From Nitrospira defluvii (GTDB lineage: Bacteria; Nitrospirota; Nitrospiria; Nitrospirales; Nitrospiraceae): a stretch of DNA of 64,000 nucleotides. The notes under the pieces are model-generated. The model was not told the DNA's origin. It saw only the letters and a list, made by a program, of their open reading frames with translations, and searched no databases. A program made the translations under genes and the position numbers. The DNA is taken from contig FP929003.1 of assembly GCA_000196815.1 (NCBI GenBank), positions 2,751,501-2,815,500 on the forward strand. The letters run 5' to 3'. Below are positions 8,579 to 16,278 of this stretch, piece by piece; the first letter of the stretch is position 1, and every line of letters begins with the position of its first letter.

Positions 8579-9274
8579 CTAATTCGGTTGCCCCTCAGCC
8601 CCTGGCGCATCCGTGACCGGAATTACTTGCGTGATTCTTGAGGCCACATCCTGGAGCGTAATCTCACTCATCGAGACTGCCTTCACCAACACCTCGCCGG
8701 CGATCACTTCGCCGACCTGCACCACATGCATCTCATCATTCTTCACGACCACGGCCATGTTCTTTTTTTTCTGCGAGCCCCCTCCCACCGCCATAAACCC
8801 CACATACCGGAACTGGTTCAATTCCGTCGCAATTCGCAGCCGTTCAATTTCTTCCGGTGTCGGCCCTTTGGGCTCTTCGACCGTCGGCTCCTCCTCGGTC
8901 TGCGGGGCTTCCACCACCGGTTCCTCTGCAGGTGACGCAGGCTTGGCAGGACCGCGCCCACGACCGCGACGAGGAGCCGGAGGCGACGCCACGACCGGCT
9001 CCGGCGGAAGGAGACTGGCAAAAATATTGCGCGGAGTCGAAAACGTGGCTTCCCGCTGCCCCTTAATGGCGGCCAGCCGTTCAAGATGCACTTGTAGATT
9101 GCCACCGGACGCGGCCGCAGCCGGCGCCTTGCCCACCGTCCGCTGTCCGCTGACATGCGTCAGAGGGACTCGCTCCTGTTCGCTGGAATGACCGAATTGC
9201 CAGACGAGCAACCCGATCCAGAGGACCACGAGGGTCAGCAGCAACAAACCTTGATTTTTGCTGACTCGATTCAT
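8579..9274 (-). CDS. Bitopic inner-membrane coupling protein, GspC/PilP-like
   Basis: One membrane helix (residues 10-27) is followed by a ~120-residue linker rich in Pro, Ala, Glu and Arg ('PPAPRRGRGRGPAKPASP', 'EEPVVEAPQTEEEP'). A compact C-terminal domain follows (~150-220) with 'YVGFMAVGGG...AVVVKNDEMHVVQVGEVIAGEVLVKAVSMSEITLQ', which matches the homology region shared by GspC and PilP. Such proteins bridge the inner-membrane platform and the secretin N0/N1 domains. Its place after PilM-, PilN- and PilO-like genes favours PilP; the single N-terminal helix without a lipobox favours GspC. The gap to the PilO-like gene is 5 nt. Confidence 0.85.
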   Translation of the reverse strand: MNRVSKNQGLLLLTLVVLWIGLLVWQFGHSSEQERVPLTHVSGQRTVGKAPAAAASGGNLQVHLERLAAIKGQREATFSTPRNIFASLLPPEPVVASPPAPRRGRGRGPAKPASPAEEPVVEAPQTEEEPTVEEPKGPTPEEIERLRIATELNQFRYVGFMAVGGGSQKKKNMAVVVKNDEMHVVQVGEVIAGEVLVKAVSMSEITLQDVASRITQVIPVTDAPGAEGQPN

Positions 9275-9279
9275 ATGAG

Positions 9280-9852
9280 TTACGGAGTCGGGGATTGCAA
9301 ATGTTCCCCGCGCAGATAGGTCGAAATTCGGATATTAAAGGTCAATTGCTGGTCCTGTACGTTCCCCGATCGAATCAAGTTGAGGTCTTCAATGAACAAC
9401 AGTTCCTCGGCCGATTCCAGGTTGTGCAGAAAGCGGCGCAAATCCTCATATCGACCGGTTACCGTGCCCTGCAGGACAGCTTTCGTCGCGTCGGGGACGG
9501 CGGTCTTCTCTGTCTTGTAGGAGAGGGCCGGCAATGTCACCTGGTCCCGCTTCGCCTCTTCGGTGACACCCAGCGCCAGCGGCGCAAAATCACGGAACAA
9601 CGGTAACACGGCCCATACCCGTTGGAGATCCGCCTTCGCCTTCTTGGCTTCCTTGTGTCGATTCAACTGTTGGCGGGCTTTGAGCCAGTCGGCCTCAAGC
9701 CGCACCTGCTCCTGCTCTGCCGCCCCCAAGACCAGAGCATGAATGCCGTAACTCAGGACACACAGCCCCACCACAAACGCCACCCATGGAAGAATGGGCG
9801 CATAGGGTTGCCGCCAGGTCAATTGCAGTCGATCGAGTCCTGGAAACATCAT
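9280..9852 (-). CDS. PilO/GspM-like inner-membrane platform protein
   Basis: Residues ~20-42 form one membrane helix, residues 43-80 a charged coiled coil ('EADWLKARQQLNRHKEAKKAKADLQ'), and the rest a small ferredoxin-like domain ('GTVTGRYEDLRRFLHNLESAEELLFIEDLNLI'). This layout and size match PilO and GspM, which dimerise with PilN/GspL in the inner membrane and align the ATPase with the periplasmic parts. The start overlaps the stop of the PilN-like gene (ATGATG: start at 9852 or 9849), so translation is coupled. Confidence 0.87.
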   Translation of the reverse strand: MMFPGLDRLQLTWRQPYAPILPWVAFVVGLCVLSYGIHALVLGAAEQEQVRLEADWLKARQQLNRHKEAKKAKADLQRVWAVLPLFRDFAPLALGVTEEAKRDQVTLPALSYKTEKTAVPDATKAVLQGTVTGRYEDLRRFLHNLESAEELLFIEDLNLIRSGNVQDQQLTFNIRISTYLRGEHLQSPTP

Positions 9853-10475
9853 GGGTTGCGATTCCGGTAGCGTAACGAGAGGTCGAACTCAACCAATCCA
9901 TTTCCCATCACCCGGTGCTGCCCGAGGACCGGTTCCTTGAACTGGGGATGATCCTGAAACGTGACCGTCAAGGTCGTCACGTCTTCCAACGCCCGGGCGG
10001 AACCGGTGAGCATGATCGTGGCGTTAGCAGGATCGAGCCGGATGCTGTTAACCGCGATGCGTTGAGGAATGGCACGCTCCAACTCCGTCAAAAAACGGGT
10101 CCAGGAAAAACTCCGCTTCTCGATGAGGTGATTGGCAAACTCAATCTCCTTGGGCAGGACTTGCAAGGCGGCCTCAGACAGATCCAGGCCTTCTTGCTGC
10201 GCCTCTTTCAACAGGTCCCGGTCCCGGTCCTGCACCTGGTTCAGGGCTGACTCCATGGATTGGACATCCTGCCAGACCAACCAGGCCTGCGAAATATCCC
10301 ACAGCATCGCCAGACCGATCGCCCCGGCCAACAGCATGATCACCAGCCGGGCCGGAGCCAGGTACCAGCGATACCGGCTGCTCAGATTGATCGCGAATGC
10401 GCCGCTGCGTGCCGAGGGCTGCCCGATACGCAAGGCGACATCACGAATCGCCGACACGAAGTTGTCCAACGACAT
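9849..10475 (-). CDS. PilN-like inner-membrane platform protein
   Basis: A ~40-residue cytoplasmic N-terminus contains 'FAINLSSRYRWYL', the place where PilN binds PilM ('INLLPWR'-type motif). One membrane helix follows at ~43-62, then a coiled coil (75-110) and a ferredoxin-like periplasmic domain with 'FLTELERAIPQRIAVNSIRLDPANATIMLTGSA'. This is the PilN layout, equal to the C-terminal half of GspL. The gene starts 3 nt after the PilM-like gene and overlaps the PilO-like gene by 4 nt. Splitting GspL into PilM plus PilN is the type IV pilus arrangement. Confidence 0.87.
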   Translation of the reverse strand: MSLDNFVSAIRDVALRIGQPSARSGAFAINLSSRYRWYLAPARLVIMLLAGAIGLAMLWDISQAWLVWQDVQSMESALNQVQDRDRDLLKEAQQEGLDLSEAALQVLPKEIEFANHLIEKRSFSWTRFLTELERAIPQRIAVNSIRLDPANATIMLTGSARALEDVTTLTVTFQDHPQFKEPVLGQHRVMGNGLVEFDLSLRYRNRNP

Positions 10476-10478
10476 GGC

Positions 10479-11486
10479 TTATACGACCCCTGCAATCGCC
10501 GATAATGCGGCACTCGTCCGCGCCCCCGAGATGGTGCCCCCGCCGTACTGTTGCACACGGTCCCATTCCAGTTCCTGCACCGGCACGCCCAATCCCTTCT
10601 CCAACTGCTGCCGCAACCCGGCGCCCATGGCTTCATCGGCGATCAGCACGGCATGGCTGATGGCCAACTCCGGCGTCTGCTGCTGACAGGCATAAATGGA
10701 GTCCGCGCACTCTTGCACGATACGATTGAGCGCCATCTGCTCGGAACCCGATGCCAAGACGCCCACCGAGCCAATCCCACCCTGGAGTTTCGACCGGAGA
10801 AAGACCAACGTCCCATTGTGAAAAATCAACGCCGTGACTCCCCCGTCTGTGGCATTCACCCATAAAAAGTCAGCGGTCGAGCGAGCCGCACGCCCCGTCC
10901 CGTGCGCCCATAAGTTGAACAGTCGCAAACTTGCGACATCGACTTCCTGGGGAATCAACCCTGCGGCTTCGCAGACCGCTTCATACTGAGTCAGCACGGC
11001 TTCTTGCACCACGACCGCCAGCACGGTACAGGGCCCATCACCGGATCCGCCCGGATCGGACAGCACCTGCGAAAACACTTTGGCCCCGCTGAGGGACAAC
11101 AGCTGCTCCTGCCCCAATCGCCACCGCACCAACGCATCGCGCTCATCGGAGCTCCAGGGAAGGTCCTGCAATCGTAACACCGCCAGTCGTACCGCCAGAT
11201 CCGGCAAAATAATGGTCGCGGCGCGCGGGACGCCCGGAGTGGAAGAACGACCGGGGGCTTGAGTGGTTGCCGAACCGGCTATCGCCCGGATATGCGTCTC
11301 CAGTTCGTGTGGGGAGATGATGTTTTGTTCCAACGGAGACAAGCGAACGATCCCCTCGGGCAACGCGGACACCACGCACTGGTACCGCGGCCTTCCGCGC
11401 CAGTTCCGATGCACCTCCGCCCACGCCAGATCGCGCGCGCCGATTTTCAGGCAGTACTGCGGCCGGCTGGTGATCCAATCCCACAT
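10479..11486 (-). CDS. PilM-like actin-fold cytoplasmic protein
   Basis: A soluble protein of 335 residues with no membrane segment. The overall order of strands ('YCLKIGARDLAWAEVHRN', 'AATIILPDLAVRLAVLRL', 'CTVLAVVVQEAVLTQYEAVCEAAGLIPQEVDVASLRLFNL', 'DFLWVNATDGGVTALIFHNGTLVFLRS') fits the ASKHA/actin-like fold of PilM and the GspL cytoplasmic domain. It should form a ring on the inner face of the membrane and link the ATPase to PilN. It lies between gspE (3-nt gap) and the PilN-like gene (3-nt gap), the standard place. Confidence 0.85.
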   Translation of the reverse strand: MWDWITSRPQYCLKIGARDLAWAEVHRNWRGRPRYQCVVSALPEGIVRLSPLEQNIISPHELETHIRAIAGSATTQAPGRSSTPGVPRAATIILPDLAVRLAVLRLQDLPWSSDERDALVRWRLGQEQLLSLSGAKVFSQVLSDPGGSGDGPCTVLAVVVQEAVLTQYEAVCEAAGLIPQEVDVASLRLFNLWAHGTGRAARSTADFLWVNATDGGVTALIFHNGTLVFLRSKLQGGIGSVGVLASGSEQMALNRIVQECADSIYACQQQTPELAISHAVLIADEAMGAGLRQQLEKGLGVPVQELEWDRVQQYGGGTISGARTSAALSAIAGVV

Positions 11487-11489
11487 CGG

Positions 11490-13223
11490 TTATCGCTCTT
11501 CGCTAAACGTCACGCGGTTGATTTCGCGAAGCGTCGTCTCGCCGGCCAGCACTTTCTTCACAGCGGATTGCCGCAATGTGATCATGCCGTCCGTGACCGC
11601 GCGGTACCGGATCTCCGACAGGGCGCGATCGGCCAGAATCATTTCCTTGATCTCGTCGGTCAGGTCGAGGAATTCAGTAATACACTTGCGGCCCCGATAG
11701 CCGGTGTCGTGGCATTCCGAACACCCTTTCCCCTCATAGAACGGCGCGCTCTTGAACTCATCGTAGTCGAGGCCGGACTCCTCAGCGAGCGCCTGGTCAA
11801 GCACGACCTGATGCCGGCAATCGGGACAAATCACCCGAATCAGCCGCTGGGCCAGGACGCAGGTCAACGCCGCCAGAAAGTTGTAGGAATCGATGCCCAT
11901 CGAGGCGAAACGTCCGATCACATCGAACACGTTATTGGCGTGCACCGTCGTCAACACCAAGTGACCGGTCAAGGCCGATTGAATGGCGATCTGCGCCGTT
12001 TCCGCATCACGAATTTCACCGACCATGATCTTGTCCGGATCGTGTCGCAGAATCGACCGCAACCCACGGGCGAACGTCAGGCCCTTCTTTTCGTTCACCG
12101 GGATTTGCACGACCCCCGGCAACTGATACTCCACCGGATCTTCGATGGTGATCAGTTTATCTTCCTGAATGTTCATTTCGCTGATCGCGGCGTAGAGCGT
12201 CGTGGTCTTTCCGCTTCCGGTCGGACCGGTCACGAGCACCATCCCGTAGGGTCTCGTAATGGCACGACGGAACCGCTTGAGGTCCTCCGGGTTGAAACCC
12301 AGACGATCCAGTCTCAGCGTCGACACGCCCGTGGTAATCGCCTCGCGGTCCAGAATTCGGATCACGACGGATTCCCCGAATACGCTTGGCAAAATCGACA
12401 CCCGGAAATCAACCGTCTTCCGGTCCAGCCGCATGCGAAAGCTGCCGTCCTGCGGGACGCGCCGTTCGGCGATATCGAGGTCGGACATGACCTTGAGGCG
12501 GGACACCAACGGTGGGTGCAGCTTCACGTCGAGCGGATCCATCGCCGAGACCAGAATACCGTCCACGCGAAACTTGACCGTGGTGGCCCGATCCGTCGCC
12601 TCAATGTGAATATCGCTGGCCCGTCGCTGCATGGCGCTCAACATGATCGTGTCGAGGAGTTTGACCACCGGGCTCTGATCTTCGCCGAAATGATCGACGG
12701 TCAAGACCTCTTCGCCCCGTTCGTCCTCCTTCACCAGGACCGACCGGTATTCCGCCTCTAATTCACGCAATGCCTGACTGGACCCTTCGCTCCGTTCCAA
12801 GGCCGATTGGATGGCGCTTCGCGAGCTCACCACATAGTGGAGCGGACGATTGAGCAGAATCTCCAATTCATCCAGCGCCAGGAGGTTCTGCGGATCGGAA
12901 ATCGCTATCGTCAACGCGCCAGCCTCGTCCTTCACCGGCACGAAAGGATGACGCCGCATCAACTTGACGGAAATCGTGTGATAAAACTCGGAGTCCACGC
13001 GGAACCCGGTGAGCGCGTCATAGGGCAAGCCATACTGAGCGGCCAATGCCTGCGCCAGTTGCGCCTCGGAAATGGTGCCTTCTTCGACGAGCGTCTGGCC
13101 CAAGGCGGTGGTGCTGCCTCCCAAACGGGCAACGACCTGATCCACGGTTCGTCTCGGCACAATGCCCTCGCGCACCATCACATCGGCGAGCGACGGGCGA
13201 GTGAGATGGCGTTGCATCAGCAT
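11490..13223 (-). CDS. gspE: Secretion/assembly ATPase GspE (PilB-like)
   Basis: From the chosen start, residues ~10-150 form an MshEN/T2SSE-N domain and ~180-560 the hexameric ATPase core. Walker A is GPTGSGKTTT at ~333-342, the Asp box 'TIEDPVEYQLPG' follows, then Walker B 'DKIMVGEIRDAETA' and the His box 'TTVHANN'. A four-cysteine zinc site is complete: CPDC at ~466-469 and CSEC with a later Cys ~40-60 residues on. It powers assembly of the pseudopilus from the cytosolic face. GGAGG 8 nt before the ATG at 13223 decides the start; the GTG at 13247 has no good site. A 500-codon open frame on the opposite strand (11259-12761) is a shadow. Confidence 0.97.
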   Translation of the reverse strand: MLMQRHLTRPSLADVMVREGIVPRRTVDQVVARLGGSTTALGQTLVEEGTISEAQLAQALAAQYGLPYDALTGFRVDSEFYHTISVKLMRRHPFVPVKDEAGALTIAISDPQNLLALDELEILLNRPLHYVVSSRSAIQSALERSEGSSQALRELEAEYRSVLVKEDERGEEVLTVDHFGEDQSPVVKLLDTIMLSAMQRRASDIHIEATDRATTVKFRVDGILVSAMDPLDVKLHPPLVSRLKVMSDLDIAERRVPQDGSFRMRLDRKTVDFRVSILPSVFGESVVIRILDREAITTGVSTLRLDRLGFNPEDLKRFRRAITRPYGMVLVTGPTGSGKTTTLYAAISEMNIQEDKLITIEDPVEYQLPGVVQIPVNEKKGLTFARGLRSILRHDPDKIMVGEIRDAETAQIAIQSALTGHLVLTTVHANNVFDVIGRFASMGIDSYNFLAALTCVLAQRLIRVICPDCRHQVVLDQALAEESGLDYDEFKSAPFYEGKGCSECHDTGYRGRKCITEFLDLTDEIKEMILADRALSEIRYRAVTDGMITLRQSAVKKVLAGETTLREINRVTFSEER

Positions 13224-13290
13224 ATTCAGTCCCTCCGACCTCGGCACGGGTCACGACGCGTCGGGCACTGGGTCCCGCCGTATCGTCGGA

Positions 13291-14505
13291 TTATTGAATC
13301 GTCCCGGCCATCTGGAAAATCGGCAAATACATAATGATGACGATGCCCCCGACCAGGAGCCCCATCACCAGCAACAGCACCGGCTCAATCCAGGTGGTCA
13401 GCGCACTGAGCCGCACGTCCAGATCCCCTTCATAAAACTCGGCCACGTCACGCAACATCGGTTCCAGCGAGCCCGTCTCTTCACCCACCGATAACATTTC
13501 AATTGCGAGTTTGGGCAGGATCTGGGGGCGCTCGATTGCGGCCGCCAGCGTGCTGCCTTCACGGATTTCGTTCACCGCCGACACCAACCCGCGGGACACG
13601 AAGCGATTCGAAACCGCACCACGCGCGATTTCAAGCGCTTCCACTAAGGGCGTGCCGCCGGCTAAGACCGTGGCCAGCGTGCGGGTCAATTGGATCGTGT
13701 GATGCTCCACAAGAATCATTCCGAGTAGCGGCAATTTCAACAGGCTCCTGTCCACGGACAAGCGACCGGCGGAGGTTTGATACCACGCCCGTCCCATCAC
13801 CACCGCCACCACCGCCACGATCGCCACCGGAATCAATTGCGCTTGCCCCATATGGATCACCGAAATGAGCATGCGGGTGGCCGTCGGCAAATTGGCGGAT
13901 GATTCACCATACACCGAGATGAATGTCGGCATCACGTAACTCAGCAGAAATCCCACCACCGCAACGCCGACCACCACGAGAAAGGCCGGATAGGCCAGCG
14001 CCTTGGTGACTTTCTGGCGAAGGCCGATCATCAGCTTCAAATACGCAATGTAGCGCTGCAACACCTCCGCTAGATTCCCGGACTGCTCACCGGCACGAAT
14101 GGTGGCGAGGTACAGATCCGAGAAATAGCTGGAATGCTTGCCCAAGGCTTCGGAGGCCGACGCCCCGCCACGAATATCCTGCCGGACGGCTTTTAACGCT
14201 TCTCGAAACGGAGCTCGTTGGGTGCGATCGATGAGCAGATCCCAGACCCGCAAGACCGGCAGCCCCGCTTTGATCAGGGCCAACAACTCCTGATTGAACA
14301 CGAGGAAATCTTGAAGGGGGAGCTTTCCCCAACGGCCTGCCGCCAGACCCGGCACACCGAATCCCGCTCCCCGCCTGGAGAGACGGAACACCAACAGGCC
14401 GTCGGACTCGAGCTTGGCTCGCACCAAGTGCTCATCTTCGCCTTCGATGTGTCCCTCGAAGGTCGTGCCGTCTGCGCGAGCTGCTCTGTATGCGAATACC
14501 GCCAT
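13291..14505 (-). CDS. gspF: Inner-membrane platform protein GspF (PilC-like)
   Basis: Two tandem T2SSF domains (~68-190 and ~270-395) are each followed by membrane helices ('AFLVVVGVAVVGFLLSYVMPTFI', 'IPVAIVAVVAVVMG', 'VLLLVMGLLVGGIVIIMYLPIF'). The conserved 'FNQELLALIKAGLPVLRVWDLL' and 'GEETGSLEPMLRDVAEFYEGDLD' stretches are typical, and the length (404) is that of the family. It holds GspE to the membrane and likely extracts pseudopilins into the growing fibre. It sits 67 bases before gspE and 40 bases after the LysM lipoprotein gene. Confidence 0.96.
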   Translation of the reverse strand: MAVFAYRAARADGTTFEGHIEGEDEHLVRAKLESDGLLVFRLSRRGAGFGVPGLAAGRWGKLPLQDFLVFNQELLALIKAGLPVLRVWDLLIDRTQRAPFREALKAVRQDIRGGASASEALGKHSSYFSDLYLATIRAGEQSGNLAEVLQRYIAYLKLMIGLRQKVTKALAYPAFLVVVGVAVVGFLLSYVMPTFISVYGESSANLPTATRMLISVIHMGQAQLIPVAIVAVVAVVMGRAWYQTSAGRLSVDRSLLKLPLLGMILVEHHTIQLTRTLATVLAGGTPLVEALEIARGAVSNRFVSRGLVSAVNEIREGSTLAAAIERPQILPKLAIEMLSVGEETGSLEPMLRDVAEFYEGDLDVRLSALTTWIEPVLLLVMGLLVGGIVIIMYLPIFQMAGTIQ

Positions 14506-14545
14506 GAGTTCATTCGAATGGACACATCACGCGTTGCCCCGGTCT

Positions 14546-15385
14546 CTATCGGACGAGGGTTTTCAGCGAGACCGGTTGCACAACCGCCTGCTGCAGCCGG
14601 GGCTCCGGCAAACGGAGCGTCCGTCCAGCAACAATGAGATTCGTCGGCAAACCATTGAGTGATTTCAGCGCTTCCAGGCTGACTTTGTGCCGGCGCGCCA
14701 GTCGCCACAACGTATCCCCCCCCTGCACGACAATCGTCCTGACCGGCTCCGCGGCGGACGGGGTCGGCATCACGATCGGTGACGCCTGAGGAACGTCTGA
14801 GACCGGAGCAGCCTCACCATCGGCAGGGGTGGATTGTGGAACCGCCTCCCCGCCCTCCTCAAGCGGCTTCACGGCCGACTGTTCCTGTGTCTCCGCAGCG
14901 GCAGGCACCACTTCGTCCTGGCCGGATGACGCACGCTTCCGTTGAAGGCGAACCCCGACCGGTGGGTGCTGAGCCCGGCTGTGGAGCGGAGCCATCGTCT
15001 GCGCTACCCGCTCCCGTTCGGTACGTGCGGATGCTAACTCTTCACGCTGCAACTCGATGACTTGGCGGGCATCCGCCAACCGCCGCTCGGTCTCCCGCAA
15101 CATGCCCTGTAGTTGCGCCCGCGCCACTTGGGCATCCGCTAATTCCTTTCGCTGCTCCTCAAGTTCCGTGCGCAATTCGGACGCCGTGCGCTGCGCTTCA
15201 CGCACCGCCGTCTTGAGGGAGTCCGCCGTGACCTGGAGATCGGTGGGGGTCGATTCCGGACTTGGCGTCACCCGCGCGCACCCTCCCCAGAACAACACAC
15301 TCAGCGTTGCCACTATCGAGCACCCGAATCGTACGCCCACGACCGTCCGCCAAACAGGACCCGCTTGTTGGATCATGGTATTCAT
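14546..15385 (-). CDS. Lipoprotein with coiled coil and LysM domain
   Basis: An N-terminal export signal ends at Leu-Phe-Trp-Gly-Gly-Cys36, a near-lipobox that suggests a lipidated Cys36. Residues ~45-130 form a long charged coiled coil rich in Arg/Glu/Ala, ~130-200 are a Pro/Glu-rich linker, and ~205-255 a LysM domain ('VVQGGDTLWRLARRHKVSLEALKSLN') that binds peptidoglycan. It may anchor the secretin or platform to the cell wall, much as FimV/TsaP-like LysM proteins do; that role is inference. I chose the ATG at 15385, 5 nt after the stop of the pseudopilin gene; the next in-frame ATG (15376) is possible. Confidence 0.82.
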   Translation of the reverse strand: MNTMIQQAGPVWRTVVGVRFGCSIVATLSVLFWGGCARVTPSPESTPTDLQVTADSLKTAVREAQRTASELRTELEEQRKELADAQVARAQLQGMLRETERRLADARQVIELQREELASARTERERVAQTMAPLHSRAQHPPVGVRLQRKRASSGQDEVVPAAAETQEQSAVKPLEEGGEAVPQSTPADGEAAPVSDVPQASPIVMPTPSAAEPVRTIVVQGGDTLWRLARRHKVSLEALKSLNGLPTNLIVAGRTLRLPEPRLQQAVVQPVSLKTLVR

Positions 15386-15389
15386 TGCC

Positions 15390-15797
15390 TTACCATTGGT
15401 TGTAGGGAACTCCGTTGGTGCCGACCAAATCGGACCCGGAAAACACATCGACCATGCCGCCCTCCCCTTCGTCGACCATTTCCTGCCACGTCGTCGTGGA
15501 GCCGGTCAACGGATCGGTCGGCACCCGCCGAAGATAGCCGGCCGACACCAACGCCTCGATGGTCTCGGGGTACTTCCCTTTATCGGCACGGTGCTGGTCG
15601 ATCACATCGCGCAACGAAAATAAATCCTGGCGCAGCGCTCCTTCTTTCGCCTTGATGATCGCCGCATGGTAGGACGGCACGGCCAACGTGGCCAGAATTC
15701 CAACGATCGTCACCACAATCATCAGCTCGATAATCGTGAACCCATGCGGTGACGAGAACGCCCATGTGCGCTTACCAGTCTCGGTATTTCGTGCCAT
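15390..15797 (-). CDS. Pseudopilin, GspG-like
   Basis: A prepilin leader ends in Gly19; the mature protein starts Phe-Thr-Ile-Ile-Glu with Glu24 at +5, then a hydrophobic helix ('LMIVVTIVGILATLAVPSY'). The head carries 'RQDLFSLRDVIDQHRADKGKYPETIEALVSAGYLRRVPTDPLTGS', the GspG/PilE-like pattern. It is the second pseudopilin of the operon and would join or cap the pseudopilus. Its start (ATG at 15797) lies inside the end of the previous pseudopilin gene, a 26-nt overlap; earlier in-frame starts would overlap more. Confidence 0.9.
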   Translation of the reverse strand: MARNTETGKRTWAFSSPHGFTIIELMIVVTIVGILATLAVPSYHAAIIKAKEGALRQDLFSLRDVIDQHRADKGKYPETIEALVSAGYLRRVPTDPLTGSTTTWQEMVDEGEGGMVDVFSGSDLVGTNGVPYNQW

Positions 15798-16278
15798 CCA
15801 GTGCCAACTCTTGACTATGAGTCGTAACATCGTACACATCTTCTCCGCACCAGTCCTTCACACTGGCGGGATCTCGATAACAACGCAGGCGCCAGTCGGC
15901 GGCTCCGGTCATGGGATCCAGGGGAATCGATCGCAAGTATCGCTTGATCGTCGTCCCGCGCACCGTCGCCTGCTCCCCCGTCAGCTTCACTCCCAACAAT
16001 ACATCCAGGGATTTCGGGTAGCCATAGGGCCCGGTGACGTCTTTACAGCTCAACTTGTTCTTGACACAGGCCGGCCCCGTCAGGGTATCCCCGTCACGCG
16101 ACCATTCCAGGTGAAAGGTATCGATCGCGGCCCGGATCACCCTCAAGTTCTGCCGCAGTTCGATCTCTTTCGTCCGCTTGGTCGAAACCTTGGTGAACGG
16201 CAGGGCGACTGAGGCGAGGATGGTGAGAATGGTCAGGGTGACGAGCAGTTCAAGCAACGTGACGCCGGACTGTTTCAC
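15772..16278 (-). CDS. Pseudopilin, GspG/GspH-like
   Basis: A very short leader (Met-Lys-Gln-Ser-Gly5) is followed by Val-Thr-Leu-Leu-Glu10, giving the required Glu at +5, and the helix 'LLVTLTILTILASVALPFT'. The head has 'RQNLRVIRAAIDTFHLEWSRDGD', a possible disulfide pair in the Cys-containing loop ('GPACVKNKLSCKD'), and 'YLRSIPLDPMTGAADWRLRCYRD'. It is a minor or second major pseudopilin. The ATG at 16278 overlaps the secretin stop codon by 4 nt (ATGA), so the two are translationally coupled. Confidence 0.9.
   Translation of the reverse strand: MKQSGVTLLELLVTLTILTILASVALPFTKVSTKRTKEIELRQNLRVIRAAIDTFHLEWSRDGDTLTGPACVKNKLSCKDVTGPYGYPKSLDVLLGVKLTGEQATVRGTTIKRYLRSIPLDPMTGAADWRLRCYRDPASVKDWCGEDVYDVTTHSQELALDGTKYRDW

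Noticed and set aside
11259-12761. 500-codon plus-strand open frame opposite gspE
   Set aside because: It mirrors a certain gene in GC-rich DNA, has no ribosome binding site and its product has the His/Arg-rich make-up of antisense frames.
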